Below, one piece after another: positions 1 through 7,749 of a DNA stretch of 64,000 nt (positions are counted from its first letter, which is position 1; each line of letters begins with the position of its first letter). This stretch comes from Streptomyces sedi. Lineage in GTDB: Bacteria > Actinomycetota > Actinomycetes > Streptomycetales > Streptomycetaceae. The notes below the pieces were generated by a model. That model had not been told where the DNA came from. It ran no database searches and was given only the letters and a program-made list of their open reading frames with translations. The position numbers were made by a program, and so were the translations under genes. The stretch lies in the NCBI RefSeq assembly GCF_006335015.1, contig NZ_VDGT01000023.1, positions 1-64,000 of the forward strand, given 5' to 3'.

Positions 1-105
1 ACTTGATGGGGTAAGGCTCCCTGGAGACCACGGGGTTGATAGGCCGGAGATGGAAGCCTAGTGATAGGTGGAGTTGACCGGTACTAATAGGCCGAGGGCT
101 TGTCC
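1..105 (+). rRNA. 23S rRNA, 3' end (partial)
   Basis: The first ~105 bases match the conserved 3' end of actinobacterial 23S rRNA: the domain VI segment with ggtactaataggccgagg near 80-97, ending in the cttgtcc that closes the terminal stem. The rest of the gene lies outside the window. A 5S gene and terminator follow at the usual spacing, so this is the distal end of an rrn operon transcribed rightwards. The exact 3' end was placed by recall of the family and could be off by a few bases. Confidence 0.93.
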
Positions 106-199
106 ATAGATGCTCGCGTCCACTGTGAATTCAAACATCGCACTTGTTGTGCTTTCAAACTGAACAGTGTGCTTGTTCGCTTGGAGCACTTCTTTTAGT

Positions 200-318
200 G
201 TTTCGGTGGTCATGGCGGAGAGGAAACGCCCGGTTACATTCCGAACCCGGAAGCTAAGCTCTTCAGCGCCGATGGTACTGCATGGGGGACCGTGTGGGAG
301 AGTAGGACGCCGCCGGAC
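200..318 (+). rRNA. 5S rRNA
   Basis: The segment has the hallmarks of streptomycete 5S rRNA: the start gtttcggtggtcat, the loop B/C core cccggttacattccgaaccc, the cgccgatggtactgc stretch, and a 3' end (gtaggacgccgcc) that pairs with the 5' ggcggcg-like strand. Its length of about 119-120 nt fits the family. It lies 94 bases after the 23S end, and no tRNA is visible between them. Ends are placed by pairing of the terminal stem and may shift by 1-2 bases. Confidence 0.95.
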
Positions 319-328
319 AATCATTGAT

Positions 329-381
329 GGGACCTCTGGTTCCCCAGCGTAACTGGCTGGGGAACCAGAGGTCCCTTTTTT
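329..381 (+). terminator. rrn operon intrinsic terminator
   Basis: A perfect 20-bp stem (329-348 pairs with 356-375) with a 7-base loop is followed directly by six T residues. This is a textbook rho-independent terminator. It stands out in this window because the other hairpins found lack a T tract. It closes the rRNA operon before the next gene starts at 427. Confidence 0.95.
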
Positions 382-426
382 GTTTCTGGCACCATTGCAT
401 GGAGAGAGAAGAAAGGGGTCACGGCG

Positions 427-2226
427 ATGTCTGACTCTTCCGACGACCGTTCCTCGGAAAGGCCGGAGCGCGACGCGCGTGGGCGCGGTGGCGCTTCCGG
501 GGCTCGCCGTGACGACGACCGGCCGCGTTCCGGACAGCAGGGCTGGCGCGGCGGCGAGCGGCGGGAGTTCCGCCGCGATGACCGTCCTCGGCAGGATGGC
601 CGGGGCGGCGGTTTCCGTCGTGACGACCGGCCGCGCCAGGACGGGGACGGCCGGCGGGAGTTCCGCCGTGACGACCGTCCTCGGCAGGATGGCCGGGGCG
701 GCGGTTTCCGTCGTGACGACCGGCCGCGCCAGGGCGGCGGCGACCGCGGGGACTTCCGGCGCGACGACCGTCCCAGGGACGATCGTCCTCGATGGAACGA
801 CCGCGACCGCGACCGCGACAGGAACCGGGACCGGGACGGCGACCGCGGTGGGTACCGCCGTGACGACCGGTTCCGTGACGACCGTTCGCGTCGGGATGAC
901 CGGCCGGGCGGCGGGGGTCGTTTCCGGGATGATCGCCCGAGGCGGGATGACCGGCCGCGTGACGATCGTCCGCGTGAGAATCGTTTCCGGGACGACCGTC
1001 CGAGGCGGGACGATCGGGACCGTGACCGGGGGTTCCGTCGTGACGACCGTGGCCGCGATGACCGGCCGGGCGGCGGCAGCGGCGGTGGGTACCGCCGTGA
1101 CGATCGGCGGCGGCGGGATGACCGGCCGGGCGGCGGGGGTCGTTTCCGGGATGACCGGCCGAGGCGGGATGACCGGCCGCGTGACGATCGTCCGCGTGAG
1201 AATCGTTTCCGGGACGACCGTCCGAGGCGGGACGATCGCGACCGTGAACGCGGTGGGTACCGTCGAGACGACCGGCCGCGTCGCGACGACCGGCCGGGCG
1301 GCGGCGGTGGGTACCGTCGCGACGACCGTGACCGGGACCGTGGGCCCCGCCAGGGCGGCGACGGGCGGCGGGAGTTCCGCCGTGACGACCGGCCGCGCGG
1401 TGGCGGGTACCGGCGCGACGACCGCGGTGGTGGCGGTGGCTACCGGCGTGACGACCGCGACCGGGGTGAGCGTTCGGGGCGCCCGCCGCAGCGGCGGCTG
1501 CCGATCCCGGACGACGTGACGGGCGAGGAGATCGACCGTTCCGTGCGGCAGGAGCTGATGAGCCTGCCCAAGACGCTGGCCGAGGACGTCGCGAAGAACC
1601 TGGTGATGGTCGCCAAGCTGCTGGACGAGAACCCGCAGCGCGCCTACGAGTACTCCAGGACCGCGCTGCGGCTCGCCTCGCGGGTCGGCGCGGTGCGGGA
1701 GGCCGCCGGCTTCGCCGCCTACGGGGTGGCGAAGTACTCGGAGGCGCTCAACGAGTTCCGCGCGGCCAAGCGCATGACCGGTTCGACGCATCTGTGGCCG
1801 ATCATGGCGGACTGCGAGCGCGGCATCGGCCGTCCCGAGCGGGCGCTGGCGATGGCCGGCGAGCCCGAGGTGAAGCGGCTCGACCGGGCGGGGCAGGTCG
1901 AGATGCGGCTGGTCGCGGCCGGCGCGCGGCGCGATCTGGGGCAGCCGGATGCCGCCGTGGTGACGCTCCAGAGTTCGGAGCTGTCCTCCACGGCGGTGCA
2001 CCCGTGGACCGCGCGGCTGCGTTACGCCTACGCGGACGCGCTGCTCTCCGTGGGCCGGGAGTCGGAGGCGCGGGAGTGGTTCGCCAAGGCGCTGGAGGCG
2101 GACCAGGGCGGCACCACCAACGCCTCCGACCGGCTGGCGGAGTTGGACGGGATCGAGTTCGTCGACGCCCTGGACCCGGAGCTGGACGAGGAGCTGGACC
2201 GGGGAGTGACGGGCGACCGGGACTGA
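427..2226 (+). CDS. TPR-containing protein with Arg/Asp/Gly-rich disordered N-terminal domain
   Basis: A 599-residue protein in two parts. Residues 1 to about 355 are almost entirely RDDRPR, GGGYRRDDR and similar blocks, predicted disordered, highly charged and built from duplicated DNA units. Residues ~360-599 are ordinary actinobacterial sequence with TPR-like helices (for example the RAYEYSRTALRLASRVGAVR region and the EAREWFAKALEA repeat near 555). GAAAGGGG at 411-418 is a good ribosome binding site for this ATG. The same frame runs unbroken from the repeats into the conserved C-terminal part, which supports this frame over the other long open frames created by the repeats. Similar proteins are common next to rRNA operons in Streptomyces; the function is unknown, and an RNA or ribosome-related role is only inference from the Arg-rich tail and location. 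Confidence 0.85.
   Translation: MSDSSDDRSSERPERDARGRGGASGARRDDDRPRSGQQGWRGGERREFRRDDRPRQDGRGGGFRRDDRPRQDGDGRREFRRDDRPRQDGRGGGFRRDDRPRQGGGDRGDFRRDDRPRDDRPRWNDRDRDRDRNRDRDGDRGGYRRDDRFRDDRSRRDDRPGGGGRFRDDRPRRDDRPRDDRPRENRFRDDRPRRDDRDRDRGFRRDDRGRDDRPGGGSGGGYRRDDRRRRDDRPGGGGRFRDDRPRRDDRPRDDRPRENRFRDDRPRRDDRDRERGGYRRDDRPRRDDRPGGGGGYRRDDRDRDRGPRQGGDGRREFRRDDRPRGGGYRRDDRGGGGGYRRDDRDRGERSGRPPQRRLPIPDDVTGEEIDRSVRQELMSLPKTLAEDVAKNLVMVAKLLDENPQRAYEYSRTALRLASRVGAVREAAGFAAYGVAKYSEALNEFRAAKRMTGSTHLWPIMADCERGIGRPERALAMAGEPEVKRLDRAGQVEMRLVAAGARRDLGQPDAAVVTLQSSELSSTAVHPWTARLRYAYADALLSVGRESEAREWFAKALEADQGGTTNASDRLAELDGIEFVDALDPELDEELDRGVTGDRD
562..1239 (+). repeat. duplicated blocks inside the Arg/Asp-rich coding region
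   Basis: At least two nearly exact internal duplications are visible. The segment starting at 562 recurs at 655 (offset 93 bases, 31 codons). A segment of about 125 bases at 893-1017 recurs at 1115-1239 (offset 222 bases, 74 codons) with only a few mismatches. All offsets are multiples of three, so they expand or contract the disordered tail without breaking the frame. Confidence 0.85.
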
Positions 2227-2235
2227 GTCGGGTTC

Positions 2236-4044
2236 CTAGCGCTCCGCGGGGCGGTGGTCGGCCAGCGGGTTGTCCAGTTGGCCGACCAGGTGGGACTGGT
2301 CCTCGTCGGGGTTCTCGATGTCGACCATCTGCTTGTTGTTCTTCAGCTGGAGGCGGTTGAGGCAGACCCGGTGGAAGGTGTCGGCGAAGAGGTCGTAGCG
2401 TGCGAACTTCTCCGCCAGTTCGGGCACCGAGCGCTGGTAGTCGGTGACGGCCTCCGAGACGGTGCGCCAGAAGGTGTCCTCGTCGAGGAGGCCGTCGTTG
2501 ACCAGGATCGCGTTGAGGAAGCGGAAGACGCAGTCGAAGACGTCCGTGAAGACCGACAGCGGCCAGAGGTCGTCTTCGGGGGTGGGGAAGCGGACGCGTG
2601 CGACGTCCTCGGGCACCTCGCGGTCCTCGTTGAGGACGCCGATCTCCTCGGCGAGGTCCTTCATCAGGACGCGGACGGGGACGCCGTTCTCCAGGACCAG
2701 GATCACGTTCTCGCCGTGCGGCATGAACACCAGGTCGTGCGCGTAGGCGCAGTGGACCAGCGGGACGAGGTAGGCGTCGACATAGCGGCGCAGCCACCGC
2801 TCGGCGGGCAGCCCCGACTCCTTGATCAACCCGCCGACGAACGACGGGCCTTCGGGGTCGGCGTGGAGCAACGAGGCCATGGTGGCGAGCCGTTGGCCGG
2901 GGGCCAGCGCGGGGAGCGGGCTCTCGCGCCAGAGGGCGGCGAGCATCTTGAGATAGGAGGAGCGCTTCGGCGCGGCCTCCTCGTAGTGCCGCGGGTGGTA
3001 GCCGATCGCGGCGTGCTCCCTGAGGATGCCGAAACCGTACCGGTGCAGCACCTCGTCCCCGTTGACCAGTTCGAGCAGCCAGTCGTTGATGGCCGGGGTG
3101 ACGCGCATGTAGCGGGCGGAGAGGCCGCGGACGAAGCCCATGTTGAGGACCGAGAGCGAGGTCTTCACGTAGTGCTTCTCGGGGTGGTCCTGGTTGAAGA
3201 ACGTGCGGATCGACTGCTGCGCGCGGTAGCGGTCCTCGCTGCCGCCGAGATGGACCAGGCGGCGCTGGGCGACTTCGGCGGCGAAGGTGACGGAGATCTT
3301 GTTCCGCCACTGCCAGGGGTGGGTGGGCAGGAGGTAGTAGTCGTCCAGGTTCAACCCGAGGTCGGTCATCCGCCGGGCGAGCGTCGCCCGTTCGGCCTCG
3401 CTCAGCTCGCCGGCGAGCAGGGAGTCGTAGTCGAGGTCGGCGCAGGCGGTGAACGTGGCGTGGTCGCGGTGGGCGGCGAGCCAGGTCAGGTGGAGGGGGG
3501 CGCCGGCCTCGGGCGCGTAGGCGTGGTACTCGGCGGAGTCGAAGCCCAGGCGGCCGTTGTTGGCGACGAAGCAGGGGTGGCCCTCGAACATGCCGGCCTC
3601 GACGGTCTGGAAGTCGGTCGTCGCGAGGGCGGCGGGGTCGTGCGCGCGGTGGGTGAGGCGATAGGCGGCGCTGGCCAGCGTGGAGCTGACCTCCTCCAGA
3701 TAGACGGGGAGGATCTCGTCGCTGAGCTGGAGCGACTCGCGGAATTCGAGGATCAGGTCGAGGGCGTCCAACGGCAGCCGTTCGCCGGCGCGTTCCCTGG
3801 TGATGCTGGCCGGGTCGACCAGCCAGTGGTCGAGGGTCAGGCGGCGGGCCTCGAAGCGGTAGACGACGGAGCCGTCGTCGCTGTGCAGGGCGTAGCTGCC
3901 GTCGGGCTGCTCCTTGGGGGCGAGCAGCAGTTCGTGGGAGAACTCGGCGATCGCCTTGCGTATCAGCAGGCGGGTGGCCCGCTCCCAGTACTCGGGGTTG
4001 AGGTGGGCGACGGTGGAGTCGGGGGTGGGTGTCGTGGGGGTCAT
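2236..4044 (-). CDS. desD: IucA/IucC-family NIS siderophore synthetase, DesD-like
   Basis: A 602-residue enzyme of the NRPS-independent siderophore synthetase family, close to the usual DesD length. In the desferrioxamine pathway DesD uses ATP to adenylate the succinyl carboxylate of N-hydroxy-N-succinylcadaverine and joins three units into the trihydroxamate macrocycle. Family features seen include HPWQWRNK, the KTSLSVLNMGFVRG substrate/ATP-site block, FMPHGENVILVLENG, and a C-terminal ferric-reductase-like part ending NNKQMVDIENP. The start is the ATG overlapping the desC stop (ATGA), with GGAG 8 bases upstream. Its stop lies only 9 bases from the stop of the convergent TPR gene. The assignment as DesD rather than another NIS synthetase rests on overall similarity and on the DesC-like partner. 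Confidence 0.88.
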   Translation of the reverse strand: MTPTTPTPDSTVAHLNPEYWERATRLLIRKAIAEFSHELLLAPKEQPDGSYALHSDDGSVVYRFEARRLTLDHWLVDPASITRERAGERLPLDALDLILEFRESLQLSDEILPVYLEEVSSTLASAAYRLTHRAHDPAALATTDFQTVEAGMFEGHPCFVANNGRLGFDSAEYHAYAPEAGAPLHLTWLAAHRDHATFTACADLDYDSLLAGELSEAERATLARRMTDLGLNLDDYYLLPTHPWQWRNKISVTFAAEVAQRRLVHLGGSEDRYRAQQSIRTFFNQDHPEKHYVKTSLSVLNMGFVRGLSARYMRVTPAINDWLLELVNGDEVLHRYGFGILREHAAIGYHPRHYEEAAPKRSSYLKMLAALWRESPLPALAPGQRLATMASLLHADPEGPSFVGGLIKESGLPAERWLRRYVDAYLVPLVHCAYAHDLVFMPHGENVILVLENGVPVRVLMKDLAEEIGVLNEDREVPEDVARVRFPTPEDDLWPLSVFTDVFDCVFRFLNAILVNDGLLDEDTFWRTVSEAVTDYQRSVPELAEKFARYDLFADTFHRVCLNRLQLKNNKQMVDIENPDEDQSHLVGQLDNPLADHRPAER

Positions 4045-4625
4045 CGGGCCGCTCCGGGGTGTCGCTGGCTGACGGCTGCCTGGTGCTGTGCGCGGGTGCA
4101 GAAGCTCAGAAGCCCGGTCTTGTCCGGGAGTTCGATCTCCCGCTCCGGTAGGAACCCGACGGCTTCGTTGAGTCGGTGGACCGCCTTGTTGCCGGCGTCG
4201 GGCTCGACGACGACCCGCTGGTGGGCGGGGTCGGCGAAGAGCAGCTCCATCACGGTCTCGATCACGGCCAGGGTGAAGCCGTGGAGCGGCGTTCCGGTGG
4301 GCGCGACGAGGAAGTGCATCCCGATGTCGCCCTCGCGCACCGGGTAGGTCGTGCCGACGGGTTCGCGCGCCGGGTCGTAGGTCTCGACCAGGAAGGCGGG
4401 CGTGCCGTCGTGGTGACCGAGGTGGGCGGTGCGCGCCGGGTCGGCGTCGATGGTGCGGTACTCCTCGACGACATCGTCGAGAGTCGCCTCGGTCATCATC
4501 CAGTAGACCGCCTTGGGGTGGGTGAGCCAGCGGTGCAGCAGCGGGCAGTCGACGTCGGGGTCGACCGGTCGCAGGGAGAAGGTGCCGAGGGCGGGGTGGT
4601 CGCGGGTGTAGGGCTGACCGCGCAT
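4041..4625 (-). CDS. desC: GNAT-family N-hydroxycadaverine acyltransferase, DesC-like
   Basis: A 194-residue acyltransferase of the GNAT fold found in siderophore loci (AlcB/IucB/MbtK type). In desferrioxamine synthesis DesC transfers succinyl or acetyl from CoA to N-hydroxycadaverine. Visible features include the N-terminal LRPVDPDVDCPLLHRWLTHP block, VYWMM, IGMHFLVAP, and a C-terminal NKAVHRLNEAVGFLPERE acetyl-CoA-binding helix region typical of the family. TTGGAG lies 5 bases before the ATG. It overlaps desD by 4 bases and is the first gene after an iron box, so it should be translated with desD and repressed by an iron regulator. desA and desB, its expected operon partners, are not here but near 56-59 kb. 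Confidence 0.88.
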   Translation of the reverse strand: MRGQPYTRDHPALGTFSLRPVDPDVDCPLLHRWLTHPKAVYWMMTEATLDDVVEEYRTIDADPARTAHLGHHDGTPAFLVETYDPAREPVGTTYPVREGDIGMHFLVAPTGTPLHGFTLAVIETVMELLFADPAHQRVVVEPDAGNKAVHRLNEAVGFLPEREIELPDKTGLLSFCTRAQHQAAVSQRHPGAAR

Positions 4626-4658
4626 GGAACTCCAAGTCGCAGAACGGGGGACTGGGAG

Positions 4659-4677
4659 TGAGGTTAGCCTGTCCTAA
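4659..4677 (-). promoter_or_regulatory. iron box (DmdR/IdeR-type operator) of desCD
   Basis: TGAGGTTAGCCTGTCCTAA matches the 19-bp consensus TTAGGTTAGGCTAACCTAA at 15 positions. On the minus strand it overlaps a plausible sigma-70 promoter: TTGCCG at 4690-4685, an 18-base spacer and TAACCT at 4666-4661. A bound DtxR-family repressor would therefore cover the -10. The box also overlaps the stop codon of the DUF1015 gene (4674-4676). Confidence 0.85.
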
Positions 4678-5960
4678 CTTTCGTCGGCAATCCGGTCGGG
4701 CGCCTCGTCGGCCAGGTCACGCAGCACCAGACCACTCGCCGGCTTGGGCCCGAACGAGGTCGACTTCTGCGGCATCACCACGCCCGCCTCGGCCAGTTCG
4801 CGCACCGTCGCCTCGCTCACCGGCCGCAGCAGCACCGCGCTGCCGCCGAGCCGGCGGGCCTCGCCGAGGGCGCTGGGCGCGTCGTGCAGATAGCGCACCC
4901 GGGCGCCGTCGCCCGCGGCCTCCCGGCCGGGACACCAGAGGTGGTCGACCAGCGCGGAGTGCAGCACCGTCGCGTCCAACTCCCGCCAGCGGGACGGCCG
5001 GTCCTGCGGAACGGTGCGCGCCAGCAGCTCGGGGCACGGCCGGTCCAGCAGATGGAACGCGTCACCGTCGGCCAGCAGCAGCGCGGGGCCCTCGGCGGCC
5101 CCCAGCCGAGCCAGCGCGGACTCCGGCGGGCCGGGCACCCGGGTGGCGCGGAAGGCGCCGCCCAGGCGGCGCAGCGCGTCGTCCGGGGTCAGCCAGGGCA
5201 GCACCCGGTGGATCGCCCGCACCCGCAGCGGGTGGCGCGCGGCGTCCACCAGCAGCACCAGGGTGCGGTCCCACGGCGGGCGCCCGCCGTGCTCCCCGTG
5301 CAGCCGCAGCGCGGTCGCCCAACGGTGGTGACCGTCCGCGATCAGCGCCCGGTGGTGGGCCAACTCCACGTTGACGGCCGCCTGTTCGGAGCGGTCGTGG
5401 ATCGGCCAGACACGGTGGCGCACCCCGTTGGGGGTGACGGTGTCCAGCAGCGGGCGGCCCTCCGCGGCGCGCTCGACGGCGGTCGCGGCGGGGCCGGCCG
5501 GGTCGCCCCGGTAGGAGAGCAGCAGGGGTTCGAGGTTGGCGTGGGTCGCCCGCATCAGCGACGCCCGTTCCTCGACGACGTCCGCCATCACGCTCTCGTG
5601 CGGCAGCACCACGCCCGCGGCCGGCGGGGAGAGCGCCAGCGCGCCCAGCAGCCCGCGTTGCAGCACGCCCGCCGCCTCGGTGCGCTGCTCGTACACGTAC
5701 AGCCCGGGGCGGGGGTCGGCGGTCAGCACGCCGTTGGCGCGCCAGTGGCGCAGCCGCGCGGCGGCGGCGGCGTGGTCGGCGCCCTCCGGGAGGATCAGCC
5801 GGACCACGTTGTGGGGTTCGGCGGTCTCCAGGCGTTTTCGGCCGTCCGGTTGGACGACCACGTCGTAGGGGGGTGAGGTGACGGCGGCCAGATCGCGCAC
5901 GCGCTGGGGTTGGTAGCGCACGGCGTGGAACGGGGCGAGGGTGAGGCCCGCTACATGCAT
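4674..5960 (-). CDS. DUF1015 family protein
   Basis: A 428-residue protein with the family pattern: an N-terminal YQPQRVRDLAAVTSPPYDVV, then NVVRLILPEG, YVYEQRT, LPHESVMADVVEERASLM and the conserved IADGHHRWATALRL near the middle. The biochemical function of DUF1015 is not established; the conserved GHHR(Y/W) motif resembles a catalytic or nucleic-acid-binding site. No ribosome binding site precedes the ATG. Instead TACCAT lies exactly 6 bases upstream, suggesting a leaderless transcript. It is divergent from the HAD gene with only 44 bases between the starts. Confidence 0.85.
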   Translation of the reverse strand: MHVAGLTLAPFHAVRYQPQRVRDLAAVTSPPYDVVVQPDGRKRLETAEPHNVVRLILPEGADHAAAAARLRHWRANGVLTADPRPGLYVYEQRTEAAGVLQRGLLGALALSPPAAGVVLPHESVMADVVEERASLMRATHANLEPLLLSYRGDPAGPAATAVERAAEGRPLLDTVTPNGVRHRVWPIHDRSEQAAVNVELAHHRALIADGHHRWATALRLHGEHGGRPPWDRTLVLLVDAARHPLRVRAIHRVLPWLTPDDALRRLGGAFRATRVPGPPESALARLGAAEGPALLLADGDAFHLLDRPCPELLARTVPQDRPSRWRELDATVLHSALVDHLWCPGREAAGDGARVRYLHDAPSALGEARRLGGSAVLLRPVSEATVRELAEAGVVMPQKSTSFGPKPASGLVLRDLADEAPDRIADES

Positions 5961-6004
5961 CCTGGCATGGTAAGCCGCGCGGCCGTGCGCGATGATGCCG
6001 TGCG

Positions 6005-7054
6005 ATGGCTGACTCGACGAACGACCTCAGGACACGCCCCTCCGGCTCCACCGAGCCGCTGCACCGGGCCTACGACACGGCGCTGTTGGACCTGGACGGA
6101 GTGGTCTACGCGGGCGGCGCCGCCGTGCCGCACGCCGTCCCGGCGCTCGCGGAGGCGCGCGAGGCGGGGATGGGGCTCGCGTATGTCACCAACAACGCCG
6201 CCCGCACGCCCGGGACCGTGGCCGAGCACCTCTCCGCGCTGGGCGTTCCCGCCGAACCCGACGAGGTCGTCACCTCGGCGCAGGCCGTCGCCCGGCTGAT
6301 CGCGGAGGCCCTGCCGGCCGGCGCGCGGGTGCTGTGCGCCGGCGGCGAGGGGCTGCGGGTGGCTTTGGCCGAACGGGGGTTGACGCCGGTGGACTCGGCG
6401 GAGGACGAACCGGCCGCCGTCGTCCAGGGCTACGGCGGCCCCGACCTGCCGTGGGGCGTCCTCACGGAGGCCGCGCTCGCGGTCAACCGCGGCCTGCCGT
6501 GGTACGCCTCCAACACCGACCTGACCATCCCCAGCGGGCGAGGCATCGCGCCGGGGAACGGCGCGGCGGTCGAGGTGGTGCGGATCGCCAACGGCCACCG
6601 CCGCGCCCCGGTCGTGGCCGGCAAGCCGCAGCCGCCGATGCACCGGGAGACGATCATCCGGACGGGCGCGCGGCGGCCGTTGGTGGTCGGTGACCGGCTG
6701 GACACGGACATCGAGGGCGCGTGGGCGGGGGGCGTGGACTCGTTGCTGGTGCTCACCGGCGTGGCGGACCCGGCCCAGCTGCTGGCCGCCGAGCCGAGGC
6801 ACCGGCCGACCTATGTCGCGGCCGACCTGCGCGGCCTGCTCGCCCCGCACCCCGAGGTGCGGTCGGCCGCCGACGGCGGGTACCGGTGCGGGGGGTGGTG
6901 GGCCGGCACGGAGTCGGGCCGCCTGGCCGTCCGTGCGGCCGGGGGTGTCGGCGGTGCGGACCCGGTTGACGGGCTGCGGGCGCTGTGCGCGGCGGCGTGG
7001 TCGGCGGACGTGGCGCCGGACGCGGAGGGGGCGCTGGCGGCGCTGGGGTGGTGA
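6005..7054 (+). CDS. HAD superfamily subfamily IIA hydrolase (NagD-like phosphatase)
   Basis: A 349-residue phosphatase. Motif I is LLDLDGVVYAGG (nucleophile Asp near residue 26), motif II is YVTNNAARTP, and motifs III/IV are in VVAGKPQPPMHRE and VVGDRLDTDIEGAWAGGVDSLLVLTGV. The class IIA cap lies between motifs II and III. Relatives dephosphorylate small phosphorylated sugars, nucleotides or 4-nitrophenyl phosphate; the physiological substrate cannot be read from the sequence. The C-terminal ~80 residues beyond the usual NagD end are Ala/Gly-rich and variable. It heads a co-directional run with the small protein, TlyA, NAD kinase and RecN, but a repeat region of nearly 400 bases separates it from them. 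Confidence 0.85.
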   Translation: MADSTNDLRTRPSGSTEPLHRAYDTALLDLDGVVYAGGAAVPHAVPALAEAREAGMGLAYVTNNAARTPGTVAEHLSALGVPAEPDEVVTSAQAVARLIAEALPAGARVLCAGGEGLRVALAERGLTPVDSAEDEPAAVVQGYGGPDLPWGVLTEAALAVNRGLPWYASNTDLTIPSGRGIAPGNGAAVEVVRIANGHRRAPVVAGKPQPPMHRETIIRTGARRPLVVGDRLDTDIEGAWAGGVDSLLVLTGVADPAQLLAAEPRHRPTYVAADLRGLLAPHPEVRSAADGGYRCGGWWAGTESGRLAVRAAGGVGGADPVDGLRALCAAAWSADVAPDAEGALAALGW

Positions 7055-7447
7055 CGGGGGTGGACTTTCGCCGCTGGGTGGCGGGGGTTGGTCGACCGCG
7101 GTGCCGCGCTGGTTGGGTGGGTTGTCGTCCTCGGCCCGGTGGGTGGTTGCTCGCGCCGTTCCCCGCGCCCCTGGTTGGTCGTGGCGTGTGTGGGTGGTCG
7201 GGTGCGCGTTGTGCCGGCGGTGGCCCGTGAGGGGCGCGGGGAACTGCGCGGTGCATGGGTGGCGGGGGTTGGTCGACCGTGGTGCCGCGCTGGTCGGGTG
7301 GGTTGTCGTCCTCGGCCCGGTGGTGGCTTGCTCGCGCGGTTCCCCGCGCCCCCGGTTGGTCGTGGCGCGTATGGGCGGCCGGGGGAGCACCCCCGGCGGG
7401 GGTGCCGTTGTCGGGGCCCGAGCGGCCCGAGCGGGTAGCGTCGGGGC
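7055..7447 (+). repeat. intergenic tandem repeat with GC-rich hairpin motif
   Basis: There is no gene here. A unit starting gggtggcgggggttggtcga at 7076 recurs at 7256, so the period is 180 bases, with about 130 bases of the second copy present. Inside are three copies of the motif GGGGCGCGGGGAACTGCGCG or its complement (7149-7172, 7228-7249 and 7330-7352). The same motif recurs at 12.8-13.0 and 33.1 kb. Short open frames across it are repeat-derived. Confidence 0.85.
7436..7441 (+). promoter_or_regulatory. -10 element of a probable leaderless gene
   Basis: TAGCGT ends 6 bases before the ATG at 7448, and no purine-rich ribosome binding site precedes that ATG. A transcript starting at the A of the ATG would be leaderless. 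No convincing -35 is seen. Confidence 0.4.
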
Positions 7448-7741
7448 ATGTGTTCCGCGCAGATCGATGAGCCCGGTGAGCCCCAGGTGCCCCAGGTGCC
7501 CGAGGAGCCGGCGGAAGAGGCCGAAGGGCCCGCCCCGTTGGGGGTGGGGGTGACCGGCACCGGGCACGGGCCGGTGGACGCGGTGCTGGCGCGGCTGGCC
7601 GACGTGGACCAACTCGGTGTCGGGGGCCACCGCGAGGTGTACGAGGATGTGCACGACGGCCTGCGGCGGACGCTGGCCGCGCTTGACGAGCAGCCATCCG
7701 GCCCGCCGGTGCCGCGGGCCCCCGAACACCCCAGGAGCTGA
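7448..7741 (+). CDS. small conserved hypothetical protein upstream of tlyA
   Basis: A 97-residue acidic protein with a Pro/Glu-rich N-terminal half and a conserved-looking helical C-terminal part (AVLARLADVDQLGVGGHREV then DVHDGLRRTLAALDEQ). Small proteins of this kind sit immediately before tlyA in Streptomyces genomes; the function is unknown. Only 8 bases separate its stop from the tlyA GTG, so it probably leads that operon. The start is supported by the -10-like TAGCGT 6 bases upstream, which suggests a leaderless message. Confidence 0.7.
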   Translation: MCSAQIDEPGEPQVPQVPEEPAEEAEGPAPLGVGVTGTGHGPVDAVLARLADVDQLGVGGHREVYEDVHDGLRRTLAALDEQPSGPPVPRAPEHPRS

Positions 7742-7749
7742 ACGCCCCC

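Noticed and set aside
893..1239. Repeats in the 0.5-1.5 kb region as a CRISPR-like array
   Set aside because: Units are in-frame coding duplications with offsets divisible by three. There are no fixed-length unique spacers and no cas genes.
58..2001. Very long open frames on both strands across the rRNA end and the Arg/Asp repeat region
   Set aside because: They arise because RDD/GGG-type codon repeats lack stops in several frames. They overlap 5S rRNA, and only the forward frame continues into conserved TPR sequence with a proper ribosome binding site.
2236..4635. A 799-residue fusion of an N-terminal extension to the NIS synthetase
   Set aside because: The upstream part is an out-of-frame shadow of the DesC-like gene; ATG 4044 with GGAG gives the normal family length.
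4674..5374. Plus-strand frames overlapping the DUF1015 gene
   Set aside because: The translations are Arg/Pro/Ala-rich shadows, and the minus-strand reading carries the conserved family motifs.
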